DNA from: JASLQO01 sp002327525
GTDB taxonomy: Bacteria > Pseudomonadota > Gammaproteobacteria > Pseudomonadales > Azotimanducaceae
Assembly: GCA_030744435.1 (NCBI GenBank)
Contig: JASLQO010000013.1
Location: forward strand, 310,001-374,000
Length of the DNA: 64,000 bases
Direction of reading: 5' to 3'
The notes under the pieces were generated by a model. That model was given only the letters and a program-made list of their open reading frames with translations. It searched no databases and was not told the origin of the DNA. How positions within the stretch are numbered: position 1 is the first letter of the stretch; the number at the start of each line of letters is the position of its first letter. Shown here piece by piece: positions 1 to 8,506 of this stretch. The translations under genes and the position numbers were made by a program.

Positions 1-1
1 C

Positions 2-574
2 GTCAGGTCACACCTGCTGGTGTTGGAACCGGAAGCAAAGCCAAAACCCAAAGCGCCACCACCCAAAGCCCGGCCAAAGCCGGAAGTGAAGGAACCTGAG
101 CCTGAAACCAAATCACCGCCGCGGGCCGAGGTGAAACCCGAACCCAAAGTGGACCAAGAAGCGCTGAGAGCCAGGCTCGAAGAAGCCCGGCGCCAGGAAC
201 GGCTTCGCACCATGGCACAAACGGCCTTCGACGATCTGCTGGAGATGGAGTCCAGCGAGATAGCCGCGGGTGATGCGGAAGCCGTGGCGCAGAGTTATCG
301 ATACGGTATTTACGAGCGGGTGGTGAACAACTGGTCGCGGCCGCCGAGTGCGCGCAAGGGCATGCAGGCGAAACTGCTGGTGGAGCTCGTGCCGACCGGA
401 GATGTGGTGGCCGTAACCGTGACCGAGTCGAGTGGCAACGCCGCGTTCGACCGTTCCGCCGAGGCTGCGGTGCGCCGCGCTCGCAAGTTCGAGGTTCCTC
501 GTGAGTCCGATATCTTCGAGCGCCACTTTCGGCGCTTTGCCTTGTTGTTCAAACCCGAGGATTTGTTGCGTTGA
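2..574 (+). CDS. tolA: TolA C-terminal part (start outside window)
   Basis: The frame is open from the window edge, so about 190 C-terminal residues are visible. The first ~60 are a Pro/Lys/Glu-rich tract with KPKP and PEPE runs, as in the periplasmic spacer of TolA. An Ala/Arg/Glu-rich helix follows, then a compact domain (YGIYERVVNNWSRP, VTVTESSGN, AFDRSAEAAVRRA) of the TonB/TolA C-terminal fold that binds Pal, TolB and colicins in the family. Its TGA stop overlaps the TTG start of tolB by four bases. With tolB, pal and cpoB it forms the Tol-Pal system for outer-membrane constriction at division; tolQ and tolR should lie to the left. Confidence 0.9.
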   Translation, partial: VRSHLLVLEPEAKPKPKAPPPKARPKPEVKEPEPETKSPPRAEVKPEPKVDQEALRARLEEARRQERLRTMAQTAFDDLLEMESSEIAAGDAEAVAQSYRYGIYERVVNNWSRPPSARKGMQAKLLVELVPTGDVVAVTVTESSGNAAFDRSAEAAVRRARKFEVPRESDIFERHFRRFALLFKPEDLLR

Positions 575-1899
575 AACGGAGTGTAGGAATTCTGCTGTGC
601 GTGTGGTCACAGCTCGCTATCTGGCCCGATGCGTTTGGGGCGGAGCCGCTCGATACCATCATCATCGATGTGGGGCGCGATCAGCAGACGCGTATCGCTG
701 TCGTACCGTTTCGTTTGGCGCCCCAAGTCGAAGGGCTCGGCCAGATGAGCGACGTCATCGCATTCGATCTGGCACGCAGCGGGGACTTCGCACCGACGGA
801 AGAGCAGAATATGCTGTCCTTTCCCAGCATACCGAGAGACGTGTTTTTTCGCGACTGGCGAATCCTGGGCGTGGAGTACCTGGTAATCGGGCGCGCGGCA
901 TCCGCGGCCGAGGGGAATGTGGCGGTGGACTACCATCTCTATCACGTCGATACCGAGCGCATGCTGACTGAAGATCGAATCAGCGCATCTCCGGCAAAAT
1001 GGCGCGATGTCGCGCACCGTATCTCTGATGTGGTGTATGAGGAAATCACCGGTGTGCGCGGCGCCTTCTCGACGAGAATTCTGTACGTGTTGGCTGAAAA
1101 TCCGGGCACCAGCGCTGCCTCGTACCGGTTGGAACTGGCAGATTCGGATGGCGAGCGTTCACGCACGTTGTTCCAGTCCAGCGAACCCATCATGTCACCG
1201 GGATGGGCGCCTGATTCACGCTCGGTAGCTTACGTTTCGTTTGAGACCGGTCGGCCCGCCATCGTCGTTCAGAACCTCCTGAGCAACGCGCGTGAACTGC
1301 TACCCCGTTTCACTGGTATCAACGGATCGCCGGTCTTTTCACCGGATGGCAACCGGCTTGCACTGGTGTCGTCACGCGACGGCAATCCCGAAATATATGT
1401 GATGAACCTTGCGGATAGAAGCTTGCGGCGCATCACGCGCCACCCGGGAATCGATACCGAACCCAGCTGGACGCCGGATGGCCGCGGCTTGGTGTTCACA
1501 TCGGAACGCGGGGGGCGGCCTCAGATCTATCAACTCGAGCTCACCACCAACCTCGTGGATCGGCTGACTTTTACCGGCCGATACAATGCTCGGGCGCGGT
1601 TGCTGGACGACGGTCGGCACCTGGTTTTCGTCCATCGTGTGGACGGAGTCGATCACATCGCATGGCAGGATCTCGAGCAGGGTGACGTGCGCGTTCTGAC
1701 TGAGACGAGGCTCGACGAATCACCGTCGCTCGCGCCCAATGGGAGCATGCTAATCTACGCGACTCAGCATGAGGGTAAGGGTATACTTGCGGTCGTTTCG
1801 ATCGACGGCGCCGTGCGGTACCGGTTGCCGTCTTCTTCGGGCGATGTTCGCGAACCGGCATGGTCGCCGTTTCTCGATGCGTTGGGCGGAAACATATAG
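571..1899 (+). CDS. tolB: Tol-Pal system periplasmic protein TolB
   Basis: 442 residues, the usual TolB length. A cleavable signal peptide occupies roughly residues 1-24 (IGILLCVWSQLAIWPDAFGA). It is followed by the N-terminal alpha/beta domain (IIIDVGRDQQTRIAVVPF) and a C-terminal beta-propeller with repeated motifs such as SPGWAPDSRSVAYVS, SPVFSPDGNRLALVS and PSWTPDGRGLVFTS. TolB is periplasmic and links TolA to Pal. The start is TTG inside TTGA, overlapping the tolA stop, which argues for translational coupling. The pal gene follows after 150 bases with its own ribosome binding site. Confidence 0.95.
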   Translation: MKRSVGILLCVWSQLAIWPDAFGAEPLDTIIIDVGRDQQTRIAVVPFRLAPQVEGLGQMSDVIAFDLARSGDFAPTEEQNMLSFPSIPRDVFFRDWRILGVEYLVIGRAASAAEGNVAVDYHLYHVDTERMLTEDRISASPAKWRDVAHRISDVVYEEITGVRGAFSTRILYVLAENPGTSAASYRLELADSDGERSRTLFQSSEPIMSPGWAPDSRSVAYVSFETGRPAIVVQNLLSNARELLPRFTGINGSPVFSPDGNRLALVSSRDGNPEIYVMNLADRSLRRITRHPGIDTEPSWTPDGRGLVFTSERGGRPQIYQLELTTNLVDRLTFTGRYNARARLLDDGRHLVFVHRVDGVDHIAWQDLEQGDVRVLTETRLDESPSLAPNGSMLIYATQHEGKGILAVVSIDGAVRYRLPSSSGDVREPAWSPFLDALGGNI

Positions 1900-2049
1900 C
1901 AGCAGTGTAGCCCGAACCGGATGAAACTGAAGTGGTAGTCTCAAAACACACCGTATCTGTGATCGTGTTGCAGACTGACGACGAGACCGGACAGAAAGCC
2001 GGAAAACTGGAATACAAGACCAGATTACGAGATTGGATAGGAGAACAAG

Positions 2050-2616
2050 ATGATGCGCGATTTTGTGCAGGTAGGCTTGGTTAAGCGATCGGCGAGGAGC
2101 CTGTTCGCTGCATTGTTCGCGATGTTCATCGTCGCGGGGTGTTCAAGTAGCGGAGTGCCGGAAGAGCCCGCCGCACCGCCAGCGGAGCCGACACAGGTAG
2201 AGCCCACGGAGCCGGTAACACCACCGGAGCCCGAACCTTCCGATTTTGGATCCGACAACCAGCCGGTGTGGCCGGGGACCAATCGTCCGCTCGACCGTAC
2301 CTTCTATTTCGATTTTGATCGCTCGGTGATCAAGCCGGCGGATCTCAATGCGCTGGATACGCATGCGAAGATACTGCGCCGCAATTCGGATCGTAGGATA
2401 GTCATCGAAGGTCATTGTGATGAGCGCGGAACGCGTGAATACAATCTTGCGCTTGGTGAGCGTCGTTCCAACGCGGTGCGCAGCTATCTGACATCGGCCG
2501 GCGTATCGGCACGCCAGATCGAAACCGTGAGCTACGGTGAAGAACGTCCAGCGGATCCGGGCCACGACGAGTCAGCCTGGTCGCGCAATCGACGTGCGAT
2601 CATGCAGTATCGGTAA
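2050..2616 (+). CDS. pal: Peptidoglycan-associated lipoprotein Pal
   Basis: 188 residues. The N-terminal hydrophobic segment ends in the lipobox VAGC with Cys31 as the lipidated residue, so this is an outer-membrane lipoprotein. A Pro/Glu-rich linker (PEEPAAPPAEP) follows, then an OmpA-like peptidoglycan-binding domain: FYFDFDRSVIKPADL, IEGHCDERGTREYN and LGERRSNAVRSYL, with the Asp and Arg that bind diaminopimelate in this family. The start is the first of two ATGs, preceded by AGGAGA about seven bases upstream. Pal anchors the outer membrane to the cell wall and is the TolB/TolA partner. Confidence 0.96.
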   Translation: MMRDFVQVGLVKRSARSLFAALFAMFIVAGCSSSGVPEEPAAPPAEPTQVEPTEPVTPPEPEPSDFGSDNQPVWPGTNRPLDRTFYFDFDRSVIKPADLNALDTHAKILRRNSDRRIVIEGHCDERGTREYNLALGERRSNAVRSYLTSAGVSARQIETVSYGEERPADPGHDESAWSRNRRAIMQYR

Positions 2617-2619
2617 ACT

Positions 2620-3381
2620 GTGCGAACCGGCCGGTTTTCTTCGATCGCCAAAACGTGCGCGGCCATTGCCGCGCACGTTGCATTTGTATCCCTAACACAT
2701 GCTCAATCCGCTGTGCCTGTGGAGGATGCGTCGCTGGCGGCACCTGTGTCTGCGCCACAACAGATAAGTGATGAACCCAACCGGCTTGCGGAACTCTTCT
2801 ATCAGTTACAGTTGCTGCAGCAGGAAGTACAAGAGCTGCGCGGACTGGCGGAAGAACAGGCGTATCACCTGGAACGTCTGGCGAAGGATCAGAAGGAGCA
2901 GTACCTGGATCTCGACGCTCGAATGCGCGAACTTGCTACCGCTGCGCCCGCGACGCTGACGGCGAACCCGGACACACAGACAGTGCCGGGATTACCCACG
3001 GCAATGGGTAGCGAACGGGATGCCTATACAGCGGCGTTCAATCTCATGAAAGGACGGCAGTTCGACGCATCGAAGGAAGCATTTCGCGCCATACTCGCTC
3101 AGTACCCTGCCGGAGATTACAGTCCCAATGTCTACTACTGGCTGGGTGAACTGTATCTGGCTGGCAACGAACTGGAAGAAGCGCGCCAGTCGTTCATGCA
3201 GGTCGTCACGAGCTTTCCGACACACCAGAAGGTAGCGGATGCACTGTACAAACTCGGAGTCACGCAGCACCGGCTCGGCTTCAGCGGTCGCGCGCTTGAG
3301 TTCCTGAATCGCGTACAGGCCGAGTTCCCCAACAGTTCTGCGGCCGGGTTGGCATCAACCTACGCTGCGGAACTGCAATGA
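2620..3381 (+). CDS. cpoB: Tol-Pal system protein CpoB (YbgF)
   Basis: 253 residues with a GTG start three bases after pal. A signal peptide (roughly residues 1-29, cut after THA-Q) is followed by a coiled coil at about residues 50-100 (LAELFYQLQLLQQEVQELR, AYHLERLAKDQKEQ), which forms the trimer in the family. A C-terminal tetratricopeptide domain from about residue 135 has repeats beginning AYTAAFNLMKGRQFDASKEA, NVYYWLGELYLAGNELEEA and ALYKLGVTQHRLGFSGRA. CpoB is periplasmic and couples Tol-driven constriction to PBP1B peptidoglycan synthesis. The gene overlaps queE by four bases (ATGA). Confidence 0.92.
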   Translation: MRTGRFSSIAKTCAAIAAHVAFVSLTHAQSAVPVEDASLAAPVSAPQQISDEPNRLAELFYQLQLLQQEVQELRGLAEEQAYHLERLAKDQKEQYLDLDARMRELATAAPATLTANPDTQTVPGLPTAMGSERDAYTAAFNLMKGRQFDASKEAFRAILAQYPAGDYSPNVYYWLGELYLAGNELEEARQSFMQVVTSFPTHQKVADALYKLGVTQHRLGFSGRALEFLNRVQAEFPNSSAAGLASTYAAELQ

Positions 3382-4025
3382 TCGGCACACTCCGCGTAAC
3401 GGAGATTTTCCTTTCCCTGCAGGGCGAAACGTCCTCGATGGGATTTCCAACAATTTTCGTTCGCCTGACAGGTTGCCCGCTGCGCTGTCATTACTGCGAT
3501 ACGGCGTACGCATTCAGCGGGGGTGACAGTTTGCCCGTTTCTGAAATTCTCGAGCGCGTGAAGGGCTTTGGCGTGCGCCACGTAACCGTGACGGGTGGCG
3601 AACCGCTTGCGCAGCCGGACGTGCACCGCCTGCTGAGCGCTCTTTGCGACGAGGGGCTGCGTACCTTGCTTGAGACCAGCGGGGCTCTGGACGTCTCTAC
3701 GGTGGATGCACGCGTGATCAAAATCCTCGACCTGAAGACGCCGGGTTCGGGGGAAGCGCATCGCAATCAATGGTCGAACCTGGCGCACTGTGGGCAGCAC
3801 GATGAGGTGAAATTCGTCATCTGTAGCCGAGAGGACTATGAGTGGGCACGGATGAAGGTAGACGAACATGCTCTTGACGAGCGCTTCGCGAACGTTCTCT
3901 TTTCACCGAGCAGCGCCGAGCTCGAGGCACGAGAACTTGCCGAGTGGATCGTCGCTGATGCTTTGGAAGTGCGCATGCAGGTGCAGCTTCACAAACTGCT
4001 GTGGGGAGAGGAGCCGGGAAGATGA
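3378..4025 (+). CDS. queE: 7-carboxy-7-deazaguanine synthase QueE
   Basis: 215 residues, a radical-SAM enzyme that makes 7-carboxy-7-deazaguanine from 6-carboxytetrahydropterin on the way to queuosine in tRNA. The cluster-binding motif is C33-x3-C37-x2-C40 (GCPLRCHYCD), which is the canonical spacing. The N-terminal FLSLQGETSSMGFPTIFVR and the VTVTGGEPLAQPD glycine motif are typical. The ATG lies in the ATGA overlap with cpoB, and the stop overlaps the start of queC by four bases, so cpoB-queE-queC are probably co-translated. Confidence 0.95.
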   Translation: MIGTLRVTEIFLSLQGETSSMGFPTIFVRLTGCPLRCHYCDTAYAFSGGDSLPVSEILERVKGFGVRHVTVTGGEPLAQPDVHRLLSALCDEGLRTLLETSGALDVSTVDARVIKILDLKTPGSGEAHRNQWSNLAHCGQHDEVKFVICSREDYEWARMKVDEHALDERFANVLFSPSSAELEARELAEWIVADALEVRMQVQLHKLLWGEEPGR

Positions 4026-4717
4026 AGCGCGCGGTCGTCCTCGTGTCCGGAGGCCTCGATTCGGCAACCACGCTCGCGATGGCGTGCGCTGAAGGGTATC
4101 AATGTCACGCGCTGTCGTTTCGCTACGGGCAGCGACATGCGGTAGAGCTCGAAGCAGCTGAGCGCATCGTCAGGGAACTTGGTGCTCACCAACACCGGGT
4201 TCTCGCGATAGACCTTTCCGCATTCGGTGGGTCCGCGCTGACTGACGAAAATCTGAAAGTGCCGGAACAGCCGGTGGAAGGCATACCGATCACATACGTA
4301 CCGGCACGCAACACGGTGTTCCTGGCACTTGCGCTGGCGTGGGCCGAGGTGCTTGAAGCCAACGATGTCTTCATAGGGGTCAACGCCGTGGACTATTCCG
4401 GCTACCCGGATTGCCGGCCCGAGTTCATCCGTGCCTTTGAGAGGACGGCCAATGTCGCTACCCGGGCGGGCGTGGAAGGTGCCGGTATCCATATACGCAC
4501 ACCGCTCATCGACATGAGCAAGAGCGAGATCATACGTCGTGGCCTCGCGCTCGGCGTCGATTACGGTATGACGATATCCTGTTACCAGCCGAACGAGGAG
4601 GGTGAAGCGTGCGGACGCTGTGACAGTTGTCGGCTGCGCAGACAGGGATTCGTCGATGCGGGGGCTGCGGATCCGACAAGCTACACCATGGGTAGTGGGG
4701 CAGATCCGGGAGGGTGA
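4022..4717 (+). CDS. queC: 7-cyano-7-deazaguanine synthase QueC
   Basis: 231 residues when started at the ATG that overlaps the queE stop; a longer frame back to 4001 is only queE sequence in another frame. The PP-loop ATPase motif SGGLDSATT is at residues 9-17. The C-terminal zinc site is seen as CYQPNEEGEACGRCDSC, four cysteines. QueC converts 7-carboxy-7-deazaguanine to preQ0 with ATP and ammonia. Together with queE it covers two of the steps to queuosine; no other que genes are in the window. Confidence 0.95.
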   Translation: MKRAVVLVSGGLDSATTLAMACAEGYQCHALSFRYGQRHAVELEAAERIVRELGAHQHRVLAIDLSAFGGSALTDENLKVPEQPVEGIPITYVPARNTVFLALALAWAEVLEANDVFIGVNAVDYSGYPDCRPEFIRAFERTANVATRAGVEGAGIHIRTPLIDMSKSEIIRRGLALGVDYGMTISCYQPNEEGEACGRCDSCRLRRQGFVDAGAADPTSYTMGSGADPGG

Positions 4718-4736
4718 CAATCGGGAGCCGGTTCGC

Positions 4737-4765
4737 TTGTTTCCGGATCGCCGCATGCATACAAT
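4737..4765 (+). promoter_or_regulatory. Promoter of the tRNA-Lys gene
   Basis: TTGTTT (4737-4742) and TACAAT (4760-4765) are separated by 17 bases, a good sigma-70 arrangement. The bases after the -10 are GCGCGCCCGCGCC, a GC-rich discriminator of the kind associated with stringent control of stable RNA genes. The expected transcript start is near 4772, about 38 bases before the mature tRNA. Confidence 0.65.
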
Positions 4766-4809
4766 GCGCGCCCGCGCCGTCTTCGACGGTCAGCGCTGTC
4801 AGCAAGACA

Positions 4810-4885
4810 GGGTCGTTAGCTCAGTTGGTAGAGCACCGGGCTTTTAACCCGTTGGTCCTGGGTTCGAGCCCCAGACGACCCACCA
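4810..4885 (+). tRNA. tRNA-Lys (anticodon TTT), CCA encoded
   Basis: 76 bases. The acceptor arms GGGTCGT (4810-4816) and ACGACCC (4875-4881) pair perfectly, with discriminator A and an encoded CCA at 4883-4885. The D arm GCTC/GAGC and the T arm CTGGG-TTCGAGC-CCCAG are intact. The anticodon loop CTTTTAA (4841-4847) gives anticodon UUU, reading AAA and AAG. The first pair of the anticodon stem is a C/T mismatch, the position that is a weak G/T pair in the Escherichia coli gene. Confidence 0.97.
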
Positions 4886-5065
4886 TCTGCTCACTTCTCA
4901 CTCTGTCTCGGCACCAGCTCCGGCAACTGATCTGTGTCATTGAGGTGCGCTCACCCAATCCGGGTGATGGCGCCTGCACCGAGACCCCCGATACGGTCGT
5001 ATGTTTAGCGCAGAAAGATGGGTACGATTGGGTGCAATGCGAATTTCGATCGAAGGGGAATGCAT

Positions 5066-6928
5066 ATGCGAATCACCAACATCGTTCTGGCTGTCTGCTT
5101 GGTGCTGGTTTGTTTTGGCGATGCAGCGGTTGCGAACAACCCCGGGGACCGGGAGGCGTATTTCGGGGATCTACACGTGCATACGCGCTTTTCCTTCGAC
5201 GCCTACATCTTCAATGTACGGGCGACGCCGGACGATGCCTACCGTTACGCACGAGGCGATGCGCTGCAGCACGCTTTCGGGTATCCGATCAGGCTGCGTG
5301 GGGCGCCGCTCGATTTCATGGCGGTCACCGATCACGCAACTTACATGGGCGTGCTGCATGCAATGGGCGATCCGCAGCACAGGTTGTCGAAAGGGGACCT
5401 GGCGCGGCAGTTGATCAGCAGCGACCCCGCGGTGTTTATGTCCGCGTTTCGCAACGTCGCGTCGGCCATCATTAGCGGTAAGGCGGATTCGCGCCTGCAG
5501 CACGAGGACGTCGTCCGTGACACCTGGCGCGCGGAGATTGCAGCGGCCGAGCGCCACAATAAACCTGGCCGCTTTACGACCTTCGTAGGCTACGAGTACA
5601 CCTCGGCTCCGCCTTTCAATCTGCACCGCAACGTCATCTTCGAGGGTGCGAAGGCGCCTGCAAAGCCGTTTGCGGCGACTGACTCCTTGAATCCCGAAGA
5701 TCTGTGGGATTGGATGGATGCCAACCGTGCCAGGGGTATCGAAGCGCTGGCGATTCCGCACAACCCCAACTGGAGTAACGGAACGATGTTCATGCGCACC
5801 ATGTTTGGTGGTGATCCGCTTGACGAAGCATATGCAGAACAACGCATGCGTAACGAACCACTGGTCGAGATGACGCAGGTCAAAGGCACCTCCGATACGC
5901 ACCCGTTGCTCTCTCCCAACGACGAGTGGGCCGATTTCGAGATTTTTGCGGACAGCCCGGAGATCTTCGCAGCGCTCGGCGATGGGAAGGAGGTGACGAT
6001 TAGCGTGAAGGGGTCGTATGTGCGCGATGCATTGCTCACCGGTCTCGAGTTCGAGGAGAAAGAGGATTTCAATCCTTATCGATTCGGGCTGATTGGATCG
6101 AGCGATACCCATAATGCGGGCGCGCCCTATGAAGAACAGCACTTCTACAGCAAGACGGGTATCAACGACGGGTCGCCGGTGCGCCGTGGGTCGGCGCTCC
6201 CGGATGGTGTGGGCGACTGGGACGAGTTTGCCACGTTGCCGCAGGATCAGAAGTCTGCGGGCTATCTCGCTGACTGGGGCGCATCCGGACTCGCCGGCGT
6301 GTGGGCGGAGGCGAATACGCGTGAGGCGCTCTACGCAGCGCTTCGGCGCAAGGAGAGTTTTGCGACTAGCGGTACGAGGATGCGCGTGCGCTTCTTCGCT
6401 GGTTACGACATCGCGAAACTAGATCTGGACGATCCGTCTGTGGTTTCGAGCCTCTACGAAAAAGGAGTTCCCATGGGCGGCGACCTCCTCGGCAAACGCC
6501 ATGGTGCACCCGACTTCGTCGCTTGGGCCGCCCGTGACCCGCAAAGCGCCTGGCTGCAGCGACTGCAGATCGTCAAAGGCTGGATCCAGGGCGGTGAGGT
6601 GAGGGAAGCGGTGTATGACGTGGCCTGCTCGGACGGAGGCAGCCTTGATCCGAATACCCACCGTTGTCCCGACAACGGTGCGGACGTGAATCCGAAAACC
6701 TGTGAGTTCGATGCATTCAAGGGAGACGCGGAACTGAAGGCCAGCTGGTCTGATCCGAATTTCGAACCCGATCAGCACGCATTCTATTACGTTCGGGTGC
6801 TCGAGAACCCCACTTGTCGCTGGTCGACCTGGGATGCGTTGCGCGCGGGTATAGAGCCACGACCGGATCTCAAGCGCACGATTCAGGAACGGGCGTGGTC
6901 TTCGCCGATTTGGGTAGTGCCGCGGTAA
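5066..6928 (+). CDS. Secreted DUF3604 (PHP-like) protein
   Basis: 620 residues from the ATG at 5066, chosen because GAAGGGG lies about seven bases upstream and the residues after it form a signal peptide (MRITNIVLAVCLVLVCFG, cut near AVA-NN). An upstream in-frame GTG would only add a charged leader. The mature start has YFGDLHVHTRFSFDAY and a later FMAVTDHATYMG, the metal-binding His/Asp pattern of PHP-type metal-dependent hydrolases, as in DUF3604. Further metal-site candidates are IPHNPNWSNG and LIGSSDTHNAG. The substrate is unknown. Members are periplasmic or extracytoplasmic and frequent in marine Gammaproteobacteria. The gene is monocistronic, between tRNA-Lys and a decayed region. Confidence 0.85.
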   Translation: MRITNIVLAVCLVLVCFGDAAVANNPGDREAYFGDLHVHTRFSFDAYIFNVRATPDDAYRYARGDALQHAFGYPIRLRGAPLDFMAVTDHATYMGVLHAMGDPQHRLSKGDLARQLISSDPAVFMSAFRNVASAIISGKADSRLQHEDVVRDTWRAEIAAAERHNKPGRFTTFVGYEYTSAPPFNLHRNVIFEGAKAPAKPFAATDSLNPEDLWDWMDANRARGIEALAIPHNPNWSNGTMFMRTMFGGDPLDEAYAEQRMRNEPLVEMTQVKGTSDTHPLLSPNDEWADFEIFADSPEIFAALGDGKEVTISVKGSYVRDALLTGLEFEEKEDFNPYRFGLIGSSDTHNAGAPYEEQHFYSKTGINDGSPVRRGSALPDGVGDWDEFATLPQDQKSAGYLADWGASGLAGVWAEANTREALYAALRRKESFATSGTRMRVRFFAGYDIAKLDLDDPSVVSSLYEKGVPMGGDLLGKRHGAPDFVAWAARDPQSAWLQRLQIVKGWIQGGEVREAVYDVACSDGGSLDPNTHRCPDNGADVNPKTCEFDAFKGDAELKASWSDPNFEPDQHAFYYVRVLENPTCRWSTWDALRAGIEPRPDLKRTIQERAWSSPIWVVPR

Positions 6929-7240
6929 ACAGCGGTGTGCGGCTTGCTAACGAATTGTTCGACACACAGGTGCGAATCGTCTCAAAATGCGACGAACTGG
7001 AGTGCGTAGTGACGGAAAACTACTAGACGTTTCGCGTGGGATTGCCCCGGGATGTGAGGAGTGAGACGATGTAATACGCGTTAACATGACCATGGTTACG
7101 TCTAACAAGTGGTTTGGCATTTCTTTTCGAAACAAAAGCCGGAACTTGTCTTTTTTTTGTCAGTTGTGCGCAAAGCTCTTTTGTTAGGCGGCCTTGACGG
7201 CGTACAATGCACACGTTGATCGCGGAGAAGGACGAAACTA
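6929..7240. other. Intergenic region, mostly without visible function
   Basis: About 310 bases without a credible gene. The right half is richer in A/T than its surroundings and contains a run of eight T near 7151-7158. A CTTTT/AAAAG inverted repeat near 7121-7138 precedes that run, a weak candidate terminator for the DUF3604 gene. The last 60 bases hold the promoter of the small gene that follows. Confidence 0.4.
7181..7208 (+). promoter_or_regulatory. Promoter of the small gene at 7241
   Basis: TTGTTA (7181-7186) and TACAAT (7203-7208) are spaced by 16 bases. A purine-rich ribosome binding site GGAGAAGGA (7224-7232) follows, eight bases before the GTG at 7241. The combination supports expression of that short gene. 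Confidence 0.55.
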
Positions 7241-7444
7241 GTGGCCGTATACAAGCACGAGCAGGGTAAGTATCGCGCGTACCGTGTTTCCCGAAGCGTA
7301 AACGGGGAGCAGATTCAGAAGTACTTCCCCCGTACTAGAGAAGGGTACCGTAAGGCTAAGGCTTACGACGAAAAGCTGGCTAAACAGCAGGCCCGAGCGG
7401 CGAAGAAATTTACCGGCGGCGCCCGGCGCTGGTCCCCTAAGTAG
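7241..7444 (+). CDS. Small basic protein, integrase-arm-like
   Basis: 67 residues, GTG start with a strong ribosome binding site and a recognisable promoter. The sequence is very basic (many Lys/Arg) and has the pattern of the short three-strand-plus-helix DNA-binding domain found at the N-terminus of tyrosine recombinases (GKYRAYRVSR, then IQKYFPRTREGYRKAKAYDE). There is no catalytic recombinase domain. It may be a stand-alone DNA-binding protein or a leftover of an integrase; the intact promoter and frame favour a real small gene. The codon mix is less GC-rich than in the neighbours. No function can be assigned. Confidence 0.55.
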   Translation: MAVYKHEQGKYRAYRVSRSVNGEQIQKYFPRTREGYRKAKAYDEKLAKQQARAAKKFTGGARRWSPK

Positions 7445-8029
7445 CGTTTAGGAACCGGCTGCCTCCGGAGCCGGTCTCCCAACTCGCTAACTCAACCAGC
7501 TTCAGTCTGGTGGTTCCGTCCGCCGGGTAGAAGGTTTCGACACTCAGTTCTTCGATGGTCACGTGTTGTCGTGCGCCGAAGTGCGCCAGCACGCTGAGCA
7601 GCTCATAGCGATTGACACCATAGGTCATTGACATGGTGACAGCCGGTGTCAGCGGTGTGTTCCTGGCAGGCTGATGCCAATGATCGGGTGCATCGGGATG
7701 TCTGAGTATCTCTTCGATGAGAACGAGCGGAAGCGCATCGCTCGGATTCATGGACAGTGAGCGACGACAGTGTCATCGAGCGTCTGTACTTCATAGATGT
7801 CATTGAACCCGGCGCTGTGCAGCTGTGCGTTGCGTTCCCGTAGCGGGGTGTCGAGCGAATCGGACAACGCGAGCACCGTCGCCCGGCTCGGATGAGAGCG
7901 TCCTGTTTCGAGGAAGCTGATGTGACGTTGCGAGATTACGGATTGCCTCGAGAGCGCGAGTTGACTCACCCGTCAGTGCTGACGCCAGGACCTCAAGGCG
8001 TTGCCGAAATCGTGTGCGGCCTCGCTCAT
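7437..8029 (-). pseudogene. Broken XRE/MmyB-type transcriptional regulator
   Basis: From the ATG at 8029 the frame reads MSEAAHDFGNALRSWRQH, then hits TGA (7973-7975, where an Arg codon such as CGA is expected), then continues in the same frame as RVSQLALSRQSVISQRHISF and LETGRSHPSRATVLALSDSL. This is a clear helix-turn-helix of the XRE family whose usual partner is an MmyB-like ligand domain. After DDTVVAHCP the frame ends. The C-terminal part of the ligand domain appears in another frame at 7437-7751 (HVTIEELSVETFYPADGTTR), and the middle ~100 residues of the family are missing. Nonsense codon, frameshift and internal deletion together mark a pseudogene. Confidence 0.75.
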
Positions 8030-8160
8030 GGACGTTCTCCGTGCCAGATTCGAATTCATTGTAGGCATGCGGGGTGGCGACACCATTACCCGTGAGGTAA
8101 TTGTGATGATTACGCAACTACCTAAGAACGAAGCCTCGGATGATAAACAGGAGCATGCCC

Positions 8161-8387
8161 ATGACGCGATTCTTTCTTGCGACCACTATCCTGGGTGCCG
8201 TGGTGTTATATCTGTTCTTTTTGGATTTCTTCGCCGGTCAAGGCATACAGCTCCAGGGCTTTGTGGCCGCATTGTTGGTCAACGGTGCCGCCGGGGGATT
8301 TACCGCCGATCTGCTCATTACGTCGTTGGTGTATTGCCTGTGTATCTGTATGTGAGCACCCGGCGGGGAGCTGCCGCTTCGGCATGA
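8161..8387 (+). pseudogene. DUF2834-like membrane protein with internal deletion
   Basis: The ATG at 8161 has an AGGAG five bases upstream. The frame reads MTRFFLATTILGAVVLYLFF, then FFAGQGIQLQGFVAALLVNG and TADLLITSLVY, the first half of a DUF2834 family protein (normally about 110 residues, three membrane helices). It then runs out of frame at 8353. The expected end of the family (LPVYLYVSTRRG) is present immediately afterwards in the next frame, ending at 8387. A deletion has joined helix 2 to helix 3 and shifted the frame. It lies next to the broken regulator and may have been its target. Confidence 0.6.
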
Positions 8388-8506
8388 TGATGAATTCACT
8401 ATCCGCGATGAACGCAGGCGCTGCATTGCATTGGCTGCGGGCGCTCAATTACAGTGGTGGTCAGGGACACTGTTTTTGAACTTATTTCGCATAGAGGGAG
8501 ACCGCC

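Noticed and set aside
5171..6142. 323-codon minus-strand frame opposite the DUF3604 gene
   Set aside because: Shadow of a well-supported gene; His/Arg-rich composition typical of antisense frames in GC-rich DNA.
7973..7975. TGA read as selenocysteine in the XRE regulator
   Set aside because: No SECIS-like hairpin or functional reason; Arg is expected at this position, and the gene has further lesions downstream.
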